Positions 32,694 to 40,549 of a stretch of DNA of 43,037 bases are shown piece after piece. Within the stretch, counting starts at the first letter, position 1. Each line of letters starts with the position of its first letter. The DNA comes from a virus: positions 1 through 43,037 of IMG/VR virus record IMGVR_UViG_3300028553_000060; one strand, written 5' to 3'. Under the pieces are notes generated by a model, which saw only the letters and a program-made list of their open reading frames with translations, made no database searches and had not been told where the DNA came from. Both the position numbers and the translations under genes were made by a program.

Positions 32694-32861
32694 ATGAGAA
32701 AGAAAATTTTAGACAAAATTCGGGCTGATAAACTCAGCTACGAAAAAATTGCAGAAATTACAGGGCTGCATCGCAACACAGTAAGGAATTATATCCTCGC
32801 ACTATCAACACCGTTGACCACTACCGAGCAAAAAATTTCGAAAGGGTTAGGGTTATGTTAG
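32694..32861 (+). CDS. Small helix-turn-helix protein
   Basis: 55 residues. SYEKIAEITGLHRNTVRNYI (about 14-33) is a clear helix-turn-helix of the resolvase/sigma-like type. The end overlaps the next gene by seven bases. Its last codons contain GCAAAAAATTTCGA, resembling the leader repeat at 30301-30316. A transcription regulator is likely. Confidence 0.6.
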   Translation: MRKKILDKIRADKLSYEKIAEITGLHRNTVRNYILALSTPLTTTEQKISKGLGLC

Positions 32862-33001
32862 TAGATATTATTTTTGCAATCTTAGGATTGCTGGCGATAG
32901 TAGTAGCTGTTGCAAGCTGTAGAGCAGGAACAAGGTCAGATATGGAAATTGAGAAAATAATTAAAAAGCAAGAAAATGAAAAAAGCAATTTACAAAGGTA
33001 A
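32855..33001 (+). CDS. Small single-helix membrane protein
   Basis: 48 residues with an N-terminal membrane helix (VDIIFAILGLLAIVVAVAS) and a charged cytoplasmic tail. It overlaps both neighbours, by 7 and 26 bases, in a tightly packed operon. Unknown function. Confidence 0.5.
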   Translation: MLVDIIFAILGLLAIVVAVASCRAGTRSDMEIEKIIKKQENEKSNLQR

Positions 33002-33167
33002 TCTCGTAAATGTCGAGTATTACAACCGACATGATTATTACTGCTCGGTTAATGGGGAGTGGGTGGCAAAAAAAGAGGTGGTTATAATTCCTACAGAATG
33101 GACTACTTATGCACTGATAGCGTGTGGTGGCTGGTTAGTTGGATTAATAACAACAATGGTATTATGA
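32976..33167 (+). CDS. Small protein with C-terminal membrane helix
   Basis: 63 residues. A basic, Tyr-rich N-terminal half (NVEYYNRHDYYCSVNGEW) then a hydrophobic C-terminal helix (about 44-62). It overlaps the previous gene by 26 and the next by four bases. Unknown function. Confidence 0.5.
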   Translation: MKKAIYKGNLVNVEYYNRHDYYCSVNGEWVAKKEVVIIPTEWTTYALIACGGWLVGLITTMVL

Positions 33168-33385
33168 AAAAAGAACAGTATTACATTGACCTCTTCGGAT
33201 GCACATTACTAGTGAAAGCCGAAATTGAAAAGCCGAGTTTTGGAACTCGTGAATGTCCTGGCGATAATGGTTCGATTGAAATTACTGATATTCATTCTGC
33301 TGGTAGAAATGATATGTATGGAATAGTTGAACAGATACCGAATTATGAAGAGTTGATAATTGACGAAATACGGAAACAGCTATGA
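33164..33385 (+). CDS. Small acidic protein, unknown
   Basis: 73 residues from the ATG at 33164; the frame is open further upstream but overlaps a real gene. Contains CTLLVKAEIEKPSFGTRECPGDNGSIEIT (in parts: LLVKAEIE, FGTRECPG). Coupled by ATGA to its neighbour. No family recognised. Confidence 0.5.
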   Translation: MKKEQYYIDLFGCTLLVKAEIEKPSFGTRECPGDNGSIEITDIHSAGRNDMYGIVEQIPNYEELIIDEIRKQL

Positions 33386-33591
33386 AATACGCAAAATTAA
33401 AAGTAGGATTTCACTATTTCAAAGTAGATGACAATTTCGTTGGTATAAGTGTATTTTTGAACGGCGAACACGTTGCTATAAGCACTTATTCGGGAGGGAA
33501 ATCATGGTTCGGTAAGATGTACGAAGCTATCAAAGAAGAAGAGTTTAATAACGCCTATGAGGCGGCAAAAAAAATAATAGAAAAAGTATGA
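33382..33591 (+). CDS. Small protein, unknown
   Basis: 69 residues with alternating beta strands then a C-terminal helix (YEAAKKIIEKV). It overlaps neighbours on both sides by four bases, so it is part of the recombination operon. No family recognised. Confidence 0.5.
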   Translation: MKYAKLKVGFHYFKVDDNFVGISVFLNGEHVAISTYSGGKSWFGKMYEAIKEEEFNNAYEAAKKIIEKV

Positions 33592-34238
33592 GTAATTTAC
33601 CAGCAATTAAAGAAATATATGGCGATATAGCCATAGCGCAAAAAAGCGATGAGTTAGTCGTTTTAATGAATCAGCCACCCAAAAATGATTGGGTAAAAGA
33701 ACATCCTTTTATTCGTGGATATAAGTATATTCCGATTGAACGAGTTGAGTTTTTGCTCAAAACAATTTTCAAACGTTACAGAATAGAAATTACAGGGCAA
33801 GGGACTGCTTTTAATGGCGTATGGGTAACAGTTCGAGTTCATTATATTCATCCTATTACAGGAGATTGGGACTATCACGATGGCATCGGGGCAGCACAAT
33901 TACAAACAGCTAAGGGGACAAGCCCTGCTGATTTAGGAAATATCAATAATGGTGCTTTATCGATGGCTTTTCCGATTGCAAAAACGGTAGCAGTAAAAGA
34001 TGCCTGCGACCATTTCGGGAAGTTATTTGGTTCTGACTTAAATCGTAAAGATATAATTAGTTACGAAATTGATGTAACTTTGAAGCCACTCGATAAAAAT
34101 CACCCGAATTGGAAAAAAGTAGTTGAGGTTTTGAAATCACAAACTTACACTGTTGCTGATATTTCAGAAAAATACACTGTTTCAGAAGAAATATTAATAA
34201 AATTAAACGGCTATTACGATGGAACAATTCAAGATTAG
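33588..34238 (+). CDS. Rad52-like single-strand annealing protein
   Basis: 216 residues. GQGTAFNGVWVTVRVHYI and DGIGAAQLQT give the beta sheet, and AVKDACDHFGKLFGSDLNR (about 135-155) matches the helix of Rad52/Rad22-type annealing proteins (K-ACxxFG.xFG.xL). It would pair homologous single strands during recombination-dependent replication. The exonuclease gene directly follows with a 20-base overlap, as in other phage annealase-exonuclease pairs. Confidence 0.65.
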   Translation: MSNLPAIKEIYGDIAIAQKSDELVVLMNQPPKNDWVKEHPFIRGYKYIPIERVEFLLKTIFKRYRIEITGQGTAFNGVWVTVRVHYIHPITGDWDYHDGIGAAQLQTAKGTSPADLGNINNGALSMAFPIAKTVAVKDACDHFGKLFGSDLNRKDIISYEIDVTLKPLDKNHPNWKKVVEVLKSQTYTVADISEKYTVSEEILIKLNGYYDGTIQD

Positions 34239-34821
34239 GGCTTCGGCTGCTGGTATATTAATGACCAACCCACGAGCAAAAAATGAGTTATTGGCAAAGA
34301 CAGTAAAAACCTTTTTGCACGATTGGATTAAAGAAGGAATTTACGGACAGCGTAAAGAAATTAACTCAAAGTACATTTCAAAAGGATTAGAGTACGAAGA
34401 TATGGCTATTGACAAGGCGATTGAATGGTTAGATTTACCGTTTGCATTGAAAAACAAACAACGTTTTTCGGATGATTATTTCACTGGAGAACCTGATTTA
34501 ATTCTATCTGATACGGTAATTGACATTAAAAATTCATGGGATTGTTGGACATTTCCACTTTTTGAAAATGAAATACCGACAGACGATTATTTTTTTCAAG
34601 TGCAGGTCTATATGCACCTTACAGTAAAAAAGAAAGCAAGTGTTGTTTATGTACTTTTGAACACACCAGAAACGTTTAACACGCCTGAAATTAATTACAG
34701 TAATGTTGATACAAAATACAGAATTAAACGTTTTGATTTTGATTATCAACCTGAAATTATCGAAGAATTAAAAAAACGTGTTGAAACAGCACGAGATTAT
34801 ATTAACTCACTAAATTATTAA
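34219..34821 (+). CDS. PD-(D/E)XK exonuclease (YqaJ/lambda-exo type)
   Basis: 200 residues. ISKGLEYEDMAI (Glu about 56), TGEPDLIL (Asp about 92), VIDIKNSWDCW (Asp-x-Lys about 101-103) and YFFQVQVYMHL form the PD-(D/E)XK nuclease core in order. It would make the single strands used by the annealing protein encoded upstream. Confidence 0.75.
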   Translation: MEQFKIRASAAGILMTNPRAKNELLAKTVKTFLHDWIKEGIYGQRKEINSKYISKGLEYEDMAIDKAIEWLDLPFALKNKQRFSDDYFTGEPDLILSDTVIDIKNSWDCWTFPLFENEIPTDDYFFQVQVYMHLTVKKKASVVYVLLNTPETFNTPEINYSNVDTKYRIKRFDFDYQPEIIEELKKRVETARDYINSLNY

Positions 34822-34824
34822 AAA

Positions 34825-35184
34825 ATGAATTACAGTCAAAAAATCGACATTAAAAAATTGAATCGGGCTTTTGTCATGCCGATTGTAGGAAAATCCTCAA
34901 CAGTTGAATGTGTTTGCATTCCAACGTCCGAATTTTACAAAGGGAAAAACGGGGAGTTGTATTGTAATATGGAAATTATTGAGCGCAAAAACGGTGCTGG
35001 TCAGTTTGGAGATACTCACTTTGTAAAACAGCAACTCGAAAAAGCTAGTTATCAAGCATTAACAGAGGAGCAAAGAAAAAATATACCTATTTTAGGTAAT
35101 TTCCAACCATCTAAGTTTGGTAACGTTGAAACGGTAGTTGCAGAGGAAGTAAAGCCAACATCGCAAACAGAAGTACCTTTTTGA
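34825..35184 (+). CDS. Single-strand DNA-binding-like protein
   Basis: 119 residues. A compact beta-rich domain (about 1-90) with VECVCIPTSEFYKGKNGELYCNMEIIERK pieces, then a flexible tail ending EVPF, which matches the aromatic acidic tip of SSB proteins. Gene order annealase-exonuclease-SSB supports this. OB-fold not proven. Confidence 0.5.
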   Translation: MNYSQKIDIKKLNRAFVMPIVGKSSTVECVCIPTSEFYKGKNGELYCNMEIIERKNGAGQFGDTHFVKQQLEKASYQALTEEQRKNIPILGNFQPSKFGNVETVVAEEVKPTSQTEVPF

Positions 35185-35200
35185 TAAACATTTATTAACA

Positions 35201-35221
35201 GCACCCCTTTAATCGGGGTGC
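35201..35221. terminator. Hairpin, possible weak terminator
   Basis: Perfect stem GCACCCC (35201-35207) / GGGGTGC (35215-35221). No T-run follows rightward, so it may only stabilise or pause transcripts. It lies between the SSB-like gene and a 78-residue gene. Confidence 0.4.
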
Positions 35222-35234
35222 TTAAAAAAAGAAT

Positions 35235-35471
35235 ATGAAAACGTACAATAGAAAAGCTTTTCTCGTGCCGGACAGTCCACGTACAATGGCTGCTATTCAT
35301 TGCAAAGTGCAAGACGATGGAATTATGAAAGTTACCATTCACGACTGCAAAGGAGCTATTCAATTGCACAATGATTTGAACTCAGACGAGGAAAGATTGG
35401 AGGCGATTTACAAGCTAACGGCTTTAGAATCGGAAATTAGAAGTTTAATTAATCATTTGATAAATTTATGA
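35235..35471 (+). CDS. Small protein, unknown
   Basis: 78 residues with a beta-type first half (MAAIHCKVQDDGIMKVTIHDCKGAIQL, given in parts as MAAIHCKVQ and MKVTIHDC) and a helical second half. It overlaps the next gene by four bases. No family recognised. Confidence 0.55.
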   Translation: MKTYNRKAFLVPDSPRTMAAIHCKVQDDGIMKVTIHDCKGAIQLHNDLNSDEERLEAIYKLTALESEIRSLINHLINL

Positions 35472-35851
35472 GAATATACATATCAGGAAGAATAAGCGGA
35501 CTTACCGAAGCGGAATATACAAGCAATTTTGCTGCTGCAGAGCGTTCAATGGTTTACAATTATCAAGCGAATTACTCGAATGCTATTTTTATCAACCCGC
35601 TTTATATAAATCCGCTATTCGGTAGAAAGAAACGAACAAAAGAAATAATAACAAAAAATGGTGTTGAATATAAAACACACTGGACAGAACTTCACAAAGA
35701 GTGGTGGTTATGGTACATGATAGCCGATATTCAGGTGCTTCGAACCTGCACTCACATAGCAATGCAAAAGAACTGGATTGATTCACGTGGTGCATGTTTA
35801 GAATATGGTTTTGCAAAATGGATTTTTAAACAACAAATTATTTGGTTATGA
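35468..35851 (+). CDS. DUF4406-like nucleoside 2-deoxyribosyltransferase-fold protein
   Basis: 127 residues. MRIYISGRISGL at the start and a C-terminal DIQVLRTCTHIAMQKNW plus DSRGACLEYGFAKW match the DUF4406 family, which has a deoxyribosyltransferase-like fold (RxYISG-loop; Glu in LEY). It could act on nucleotides or modify phage DNA precursors. Closely packed between two small genes. Confidence 0.7.
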   Translation: MRIYISGRISGLTEAEYTSNFAAAERSMVYNYQANYSNAIFINPLYINPLFGRKKRTKEIITKNGVEYKTHWTELHKEWWLWYMIADIQVLRTCTHIAMQKNWIDSRGACLEYGFAKWIFKQQIIWL

Positions 35852-35979
35852 AAAACTACGAACAATTATTTAAGCTACTTCGGGAGCTTGCAGAAATACC
35901 GAAAATGTCGATTTTTAGACAGGTAAAAGTGGAAGAGATTTTAGAAACATTTAAACAGATTGAAAATGAAAACGATTGA
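35848..35979 (+). CDS. 43-residue helical protein
   Basis: MKNYEQLFKLLRELAEIPKM onward, amphipathic and helical, ending in an acidic tail. It overlaps the DUF4406-like gene by four bases and ends the operon just before the promoter at 36008. Unknown. Confidence 0.45.
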   Translation: MKNYEQLFKLLRELAEIPKMSIFRQVKVEEILETFKQIENEND

Positions 35980-36007
35980 ATTTGAAGAAAATTAATTAAG
36001 AAATGTA

Positions 36008-36037
36008 TTGCAGTTTAGGAAAATAGTAGTATATTTG
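36008..36037 (+). promoter_or_regulatory. Promoter for the attenuator RNA / replication genes
   Basis: TTG (36008-36010), exactly 19 nt, TATATTTG (36030-36037): the cleanest consensus promoter in the window. Transcription should start near 36045. Confidence 0.8.
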
Positions 36038-36044
36038 CAGTCAA

Positions 36045-36150
36045 GTTCAACGGGCAGGGCGAACAACATAAGAAATTAGAACGTAAGTTCAAAACTAACC
36101 CGTTAAAGAAGCATCCTGCCCGATGCCGATTTAATGGGTTTTTTATTTTA
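36045..36150 (+). ncRNA. Attenuator-like RNA before the origin and primase
   Basis: CCCGTT (36099-36104) can pair with AACGGG (36049-36054) or AATGGG (36133-36138). The second pairing, enclosing a GCATC/GATGC hairpin (36111-36126), is followed by six T and acts as terminator. GGGCAGG (36052-36058) can also pair with CCTGCCC (36115-36121), breaking the inner terminator hairpin. A GAAC-GTAA-GTTC hairpin (36079-36090) has a GNRA loop. It is either a switch controlling primase or a small RNA acting at the origin. Confidence 0.6.
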
Positions 36151-36151
36151 A

Positions 36152-36452
36152 AAGTGTTACCTGTGTTTATAAAAAAGTGTAACCCCCCACGTTTTTATAA
36201 ATGTTTAATAATCAAATAGTTAATGTTTTTAATATTAATCATAAACAGCTGATATTCAATTAATTAAATAAAAACTGTTACCGTGGGGGTTACACTTTTA
36301 TTTTAAAAAATTATTTTTTTCTATTTCTATTTTTTTTATTTTTATATAGGGTTACACTTTGTAACCCGTTACAAAACAGTATAAATATATGACAATCAGT
36401 ATTTTAAACAATAATAATAGGTTACACTTATTAAAATAAAGGTTACACTTTT
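36152..36452. other. Candidate replication origin with iterons
   Basis: GGTTACACTT occurs at 36288-36297, 36350-36359, 36420-36429 and 36441-36450, once inverted at 36175-36184, with a one-mismatch inverted copy at 36152-36161. The inverted and first direct copies are parts of long inverted arms (36173-36191 with 36282-36299) enclosing about 90 AT-rich bases. A very AT-rich stretch lies at 36300-36345. The last repeat ends two bases before the primase ATG, so iteron binding could also limit primase expression. Confidence 0.65.
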
Positions 36453-38765
36453 ATGAATAAACCAAGTATTTCACGTTGCAATAAGCTATTAGATGATGGA
36501 TATTCATTGCTAACAGTGGGAGAAGGCAAAAAGCCTAATTTTAGTTGGAAAAAAAGCCAGACTAAAGCACTTTCAAAGGATGATTTTATAAAAATATATG
36601 ATTACTATGGAGGGCAATTTTATATTGAAAAGTCTACAAATGAGAAAATAGAAATTAAACCTACATTAGGAATAGGTATAATTACAGGGTATAATCATCT
36701 TGAGGTAATTGATATTGATTTGAAGGTGTTACCAACGCTTAAAGACCAGCAAGATTTTTGGAACGAATACACAATGTATCTTCGGGAGTCAATCGATGAT
36801 TTTGACAATAAGTTTGTTATTTATAAAACCGTAAACAATGGGTATCACATTATTTATAAATGTGAAAAACTTGATGGTAATATAAAAATTGCAAAATTAC
36901 AAGGATATAAAGAGGCTATAATCGAGAGCAGGGGTATAGGAGGTTATGTTTGGATTTACGACAATCAGGTAAGTAAATTTGGTTATGATAATGTTCAATT
37001 TATTTCAGAGAAAGACAGGGAGTTACTTTGGGAAATATCACGTTCATTTAATTATATTGAACAACAACCGGAGCAGCCAAAAGAAATAATTAAACAATAT
37101 AAGGTAAACGAAGATGCAGTAACCCCGTGGGAAGACTTCAACAATAATAATCGCATCTGGGATTTAATAAGTAATGAATTTTCTATTGTAAAAAAATTAT
37201 CAGACAAAACGGTACTTAGAAGACATGGAGCTACAAGCGCATCCAGTGGGAATATATTCAACAAAGATAATAAGCTGTATTTATTTTCAACAGGCACAAT
37301 TTATCCACACGAAAAGCCACTATCACCGTTTGATATTTACGCTATAAAAAACTACAATGGCAACTTTTCTGAAGCCGCTAAAGATTTGTATAAAAAAAAT
37401 TATGGAACTCGAATAGTAAAAGAGCAGCCGAAGGTTAATCACATAGCTGAAAAAAAAATTGAAAAATTACCATCTAAAATTGAATTTCCACTCGAAATAA
37501 TGCCAAATGATATTCAGTACTATTTTAAGTTATGCAATAGCACTTTGAATAGCAATATAGATTATATGGGTTGTTCGTTTCTTTGGTTGACTTCGCTTAT
37601 TATCGGCAATTCAATAAAAATAAAAGTAAAAGGTGGATGGACTGAATCAGCTATAATTTGGATTTCATTAGTTGGTGAAGCAGGTATTGGTAAAACTCCA
37701 TCGATAAATCGTGTAATTTATCCTTTGAAAAAGGTTAATAACCTTGAGATTAAAAAATACATCAAACAACGTGAGGCATACGAAAAATATAACGAACTTT
37801 CTAAAAAAGAAAAGGAAGTAAATGAGGAAGTGAAAAAACCAACAAAATCACAAATTATTGTATCTGATTTTACTATTGAAGCAATAACAGATCTACATGA
37901 AGAAAGTAAAAACGGTATTGGTGTTTTTTGCGATGAGCTTGCTGGTTGGTATAAAGATATGAATAAATATCGTGCTGGTTCGGATTTAGAGTTTTGGCTA
38001 AGTTCTTGGTCGAATGAAGGAATTGCAGTAAATAGAAAAACGGCTAAAAGTTCATTTGTTGAAAGTCCTATTTTGCCAGTGTTGGGAGGTATTCAACCAA
38101 AAATACTTGTAGAATTTTTTACCGAGCAAAACAAAGATAATGGATTTATTGACCGTATGCTGACAACTTATCCGGATTTAAAGGTTGATGAATATAATGA
38201 GAATGAATTGCCTGATGATATAATTCAATGGTACAATGATTTTATTGTTGATTTTTTCGATTTCATTAAAAACAAATTTATCAAAAAGGATGCAGAAGGT
38301 GAGATTATTCCTATAATATCTTCAATGAGTGAAGTGGCTAAATCAAACTGGATTAGAATTTTCAACGAAATAACTTCGCACCAAAATTCAGACGATGAAA
38401 ATGAATATATGAAAAGCATGTACCCGAAACAAAAGTCCTATATTCCGAGATTTGCACTACTGCTTAATACTCTTTATTGGTTTACAGACCCAGATAATTA
38501 TCAAGTGAATACAATATCAGAAAAAGCAATGTTAGGTGCTGAAAAACTATCAAAATACTTTGTATTAATGGCTAAAAAGCATAAATTAAATACTATTGAA
38601 TACACGGAAGCTAAACAGATTTCAACACAAAATCAAAGTAAAAGTACATTTGAAAAAGTTTCTGAAATGTTAAAAGCAAATCCGAATGTAAAAGTTACTC
38701 ACATGGCTAATATTTTAGGTGTTTCAAGAAAAACAATATATCAACATTTAGAAAAAATGAAATGA
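36453..38765 (+). CDS. Primase-helicase with DUF3987 ATPase domain
   Basis: 770 residues. N-terminal primase-polymerase-like part with LGIGIITGYNHLEVIDIDLK (about 75-93, the DxD site) and a later TVNNGYHIIYK. A central-to-C-terminal DUF3987-type ATPase has Walker A GEAGIGKT (about 408-415) and a Walker B-like GVFCDELAGW (about 490-499). C-terminal helix-turn-helix VTHMANILGVSRKTIYQHL (about 748-766) could bind the iterons just upstream. It likely primes and unwinds phage DNA at the origin. Confidence 0.82.
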   Translation: MNKPSISRCNKLLDDGYSLLTVGEGKKPNFSWKKSQTKALSKDDFIKIYDYYGGQFYIEKSTNEKIEIKPTLGIGIITGYNHLEVIDIDLKVLPTLKDQQDFWNEYTMYLRESIDDFDNKFVIYKTVNNGYHIIYKCEKLDGNIKIAKLQGYKEAIIESRGIGGYVWIYDNQVSKFGYDNVQFISEKDRELLWEISRSFNYIEQQPEQPKEIIKQYKVNEDAVTPWEDFNNNNRIWDLISNEFSIVKKLSDKTVLRRHGATSASSGNIFNKDNKLYLFSTGTIYPHEKPLSPFDIYAIKNYNGNFSEAAKDLYKKNYGTRIVKEQPKVNHIAEKKIEKLPSKIEFPLEIMPNDIQYYFKLCNSTLNSNIDYMGCSFLWLTSLIIGNSIKIKVKGGWTESAIIWISLVGEAGIGKTPSINRVIYPLKKVNNLEIKKYIKQREAYEKYNELSKKEKEVNEEVKKPTKSQIIVSDFTIEAITDLHEESKNGIGVFCDELAGWYKDMNKYRAGSDLEFWLSSWSNEGIAVNRKTAKSSFVESPILPVLGGIQPKILVEFFTEQNKDNGFIDRMLTTYPDLKVDEYNENELPDDIIQWYNDFIVDFFDFIKNKFIKKDAEGEIIPIISSMSEVAKSNWIRIFNEITSHQNSDDENEYMKSMYPKQKSYIPRFALLLNTLYWFTDPDNYQVNTISEKAMLGAEKLSKYFVLMAKKHKLNTIEYTEAKQISTQNQSKSTFEKVSEMLKANPNVKVTHMANILGVSRKTIYQHLEKMK

Positions 38766-40018
38766 TTACACTTCGAGATTATCAATCAATAATTGCAGCT
38801 AAAGCGGTGCAATTATTACAGAATAGAAAAATAGCTTATTTAGCGATGGAGGTTCGCACAGGAAAAACACTTACAGCCTTATCAGCTGCAAATGATTACG
38901 GAGCTAAAAAGGTGTTATTCCTAACTAAAAAGAAAGCTGTTGAAAGCAGTACTATTCAAAACGATTACAACGCTTTGCAGCCATCGTTTCAAATAGTAAT
39001 AGCAAATAACGAATCACTGCACAAAGTTACTGACAATGATTTTGATTTGCTAATCTCGGACGAGCATCACAGGAACGGAAGCTATCCGAAGCCAAATAAA
39101 ACTACAAAGGAAATAAAGGAACGCTTCGGATTATTGCCAATGATATTCCTATCCGGTACGCCAGCAATCGAAAGCGGGAGCCAGTGGTATCATTCATTTT
39201 GGGTTAGCAACTATTCACCATTTACGGAAAAGAACTTTTATCGTTGGGCTGAAAAATATACAACGCCAGCCATTAAGCATTTTGGAAATATACAGGTAAA
39301 AGATTACAGCAAATCAATTGACGAATTAATTAACCCTATCATTGATTCGTATTTGCTTAAATATACGCAAAAAGAGGCTGGTTTTACGGCTGAAATATCC
39401 GAACATGTGATTTACTATGATATGCCTGATAAGTTGCGCAAAATGACTGAAACACTACTTAAAGACGAATTGATACGAGGCAATAAAGAAAACATTGTTG
39501 CGAACAATGCCGCTGCAATGTTGAATAAAATTCACCAAATCGAAAACGGAACTGTTATAACCGAGCAGCTTAATTCCTATGTAATTGATACATATAAAGC
39601 TGAATTTATAAAGCAGTATTTCAGAGATAAAAAAATAGCTATTTTTTACTATTTTCAAAAAGAATTGGAGCTATTAAAAAATGTTTTTGGCGAAACTATT
39701 ACAACCGATATACATGAGTTTAATTCGAGTTCAAAATCGTTCTGCATTCAACAAATTAGCGGTAGCGAAGCAATAAGCCTAAAGGAAGCCGAAGCACTTG
39801 TTTATTATAATTTTTCTTACAGCGGAAAAACATATACACAGGGTCGGGATAGAATGACTACTAAGGATAGGACAGAAAATAACGTCTATTTTATCATGGC
39901 TAAAAAGAGCTTGAATGAACGGATATACAAAGCGGTAAAATCAAAAAAGCGATATAACGAAAAACTATTTATGAAACAATACTCATGGCAGCCGAAGCAA
40001 AATTACAAACAAGAATAA
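38762..40018 (+). CDS. SF2 DNA helicase (SNF2/DEAD-like)
   Basis: 418 residues. RDYQ (Q-motif-like start), AMEVRTGKT (motif I, about 30-38), LLISDEHH (motif II, about 96-103), IFLSGTPA (motif III, about 127-134), and YTQGRDRMT (motif VI, about 357-365). Short phage helicases of this type help replication restart or recombination. It overlaps the primase by four bases and the VRR-NUC gene by 34. Confidence 0.85.
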   Translation: MITLRDYQSIIAAKAVQLLQNRKIAYLAMEVRTGKTLTALSAANDYGAKKVLFLTKKKAVESSTIQNDYNALQPSFQIVIANNESLHKVTDNDFDLLISDEHHRNGSYPKPNKTTKEIKERFGLLPMIFLSGTPAIESGSQWYHSFWVSNYSPFTEKNFYRWAEKYTTPAIKHFGNIQVKDYSKSIDELINPIIDSYLLKYTQKEAGFTAEISEHVIYYDMPDKLRKMTETLLKDELIRGNKENIVANNAAAMLNKIHQIENGTVITEQLNSYVIDTYKAEFIKQYFRDKKIAIFYYFQKELELLKNVFGETITTDIHEFNSSSKSFCIQQISGSEAISLKEAEALVYYNFSYSGKTYTQGRDRMTTKDRTENNVYFIMAKKSLNERIYKAVKSKKRYNEKLFMKQYSWQPKQNYKQE

Positions 40019-40248
40019 TAAATGCACTTGAATCTGATGGGTGGTTGGTAGTTAAAACTATTCAACTATCAAAAAATGGATTCCCTGATGTGTTTGCATT
40101 CAAAAACGGACGTTCAATTTTTATAGAAGTAAAAGCAAAAAACGGTATCCGTTCCGAGCTTCAAAAGTACAGAATTGAACAACTAACAGCGCAAGGATTT
40201 ATAGCTTTTTTTTGCGACGATTTTAATTACTTCAAACAACAACTTTAA
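39985..40248 (+). CDS. VRR-NUC nuclease
   Basis: 87 residues. NGFPDVFAFKNGRSIFIEVKAKNG shown in parts: GFPDVFAF supplies the Asp, FIEVKAK the Glu-x-Lys, and a Gln later in the helix completes the VRR-NUC PD-(D/E)XK fold. These small nucleases often act on branched DNA (Holliday junctions). Start lies within the helicase gene, 34 bases before its end. Confidence 0.85.
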   Translation: MAAEAKLQTRIINALESDGWLVVKTIQLSKNGFPDVFAFKNGRSIFIEVKAKNGIRSELQKYRIEQLTAQGFIAFFCDDFNYFKQQL

Positions 40249-40263
40249 ATTAGGAATATATCT

Positions 40264-40506
40264 ATGAAACCACAAATCATCTCATTTAAAAGCATTTCAA
40301 GTCAAGGTCTGAAAGCCAAAACATACGTAGGCGTTTTCGGAGGAGCTGTTAGGATTATACAACGTGGATTTATTAAAGGAAATCCACATTCATCTTGTGA
40401 GGTGCTTAGAAAGGTTGGGGAATACTATTTTATTCAAACTGAAATAGCATTTAAACCCGAAAGTTGGCTGTTTATTAATCAAATAGTTGATTTTATTCTT
40501 AAATAA
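40264..40506 (+). CDS. Small protein, unknown
   Basis: 80 residues, beta-rich and basic, with YVGVFGGAVRIIQRGFIKGNPHS in parts (VFGGAVRII, GFIKGNPH). Last gene of the replication operon before the large structured RNA. No family recognised. Confidence 0.55.
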   Translation: MKPQIISFKSISSQGLKAKTYVGVFGGAVRIIQRGFIKGNPHSSCEVLRKVGEYYFIQTEIAFKPESWLFINQIVDFILK

Positions 40507-40541
40507 TGTTAATAGTAGTACCAACTTTGGTATTAATGTAG

Positions 40542-40549
40542 TATATTTG
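40542..40549 (+). promoter_or_regulatory. -7 element before the large RNA
   Basis: TATATTTG identical to the one at 36030-36037, followed by GC. No TTG at the usual spacing, but AATAGTAGTA occurs upstream of both. Likely start of the structured RNA. Confidence 0.5.
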
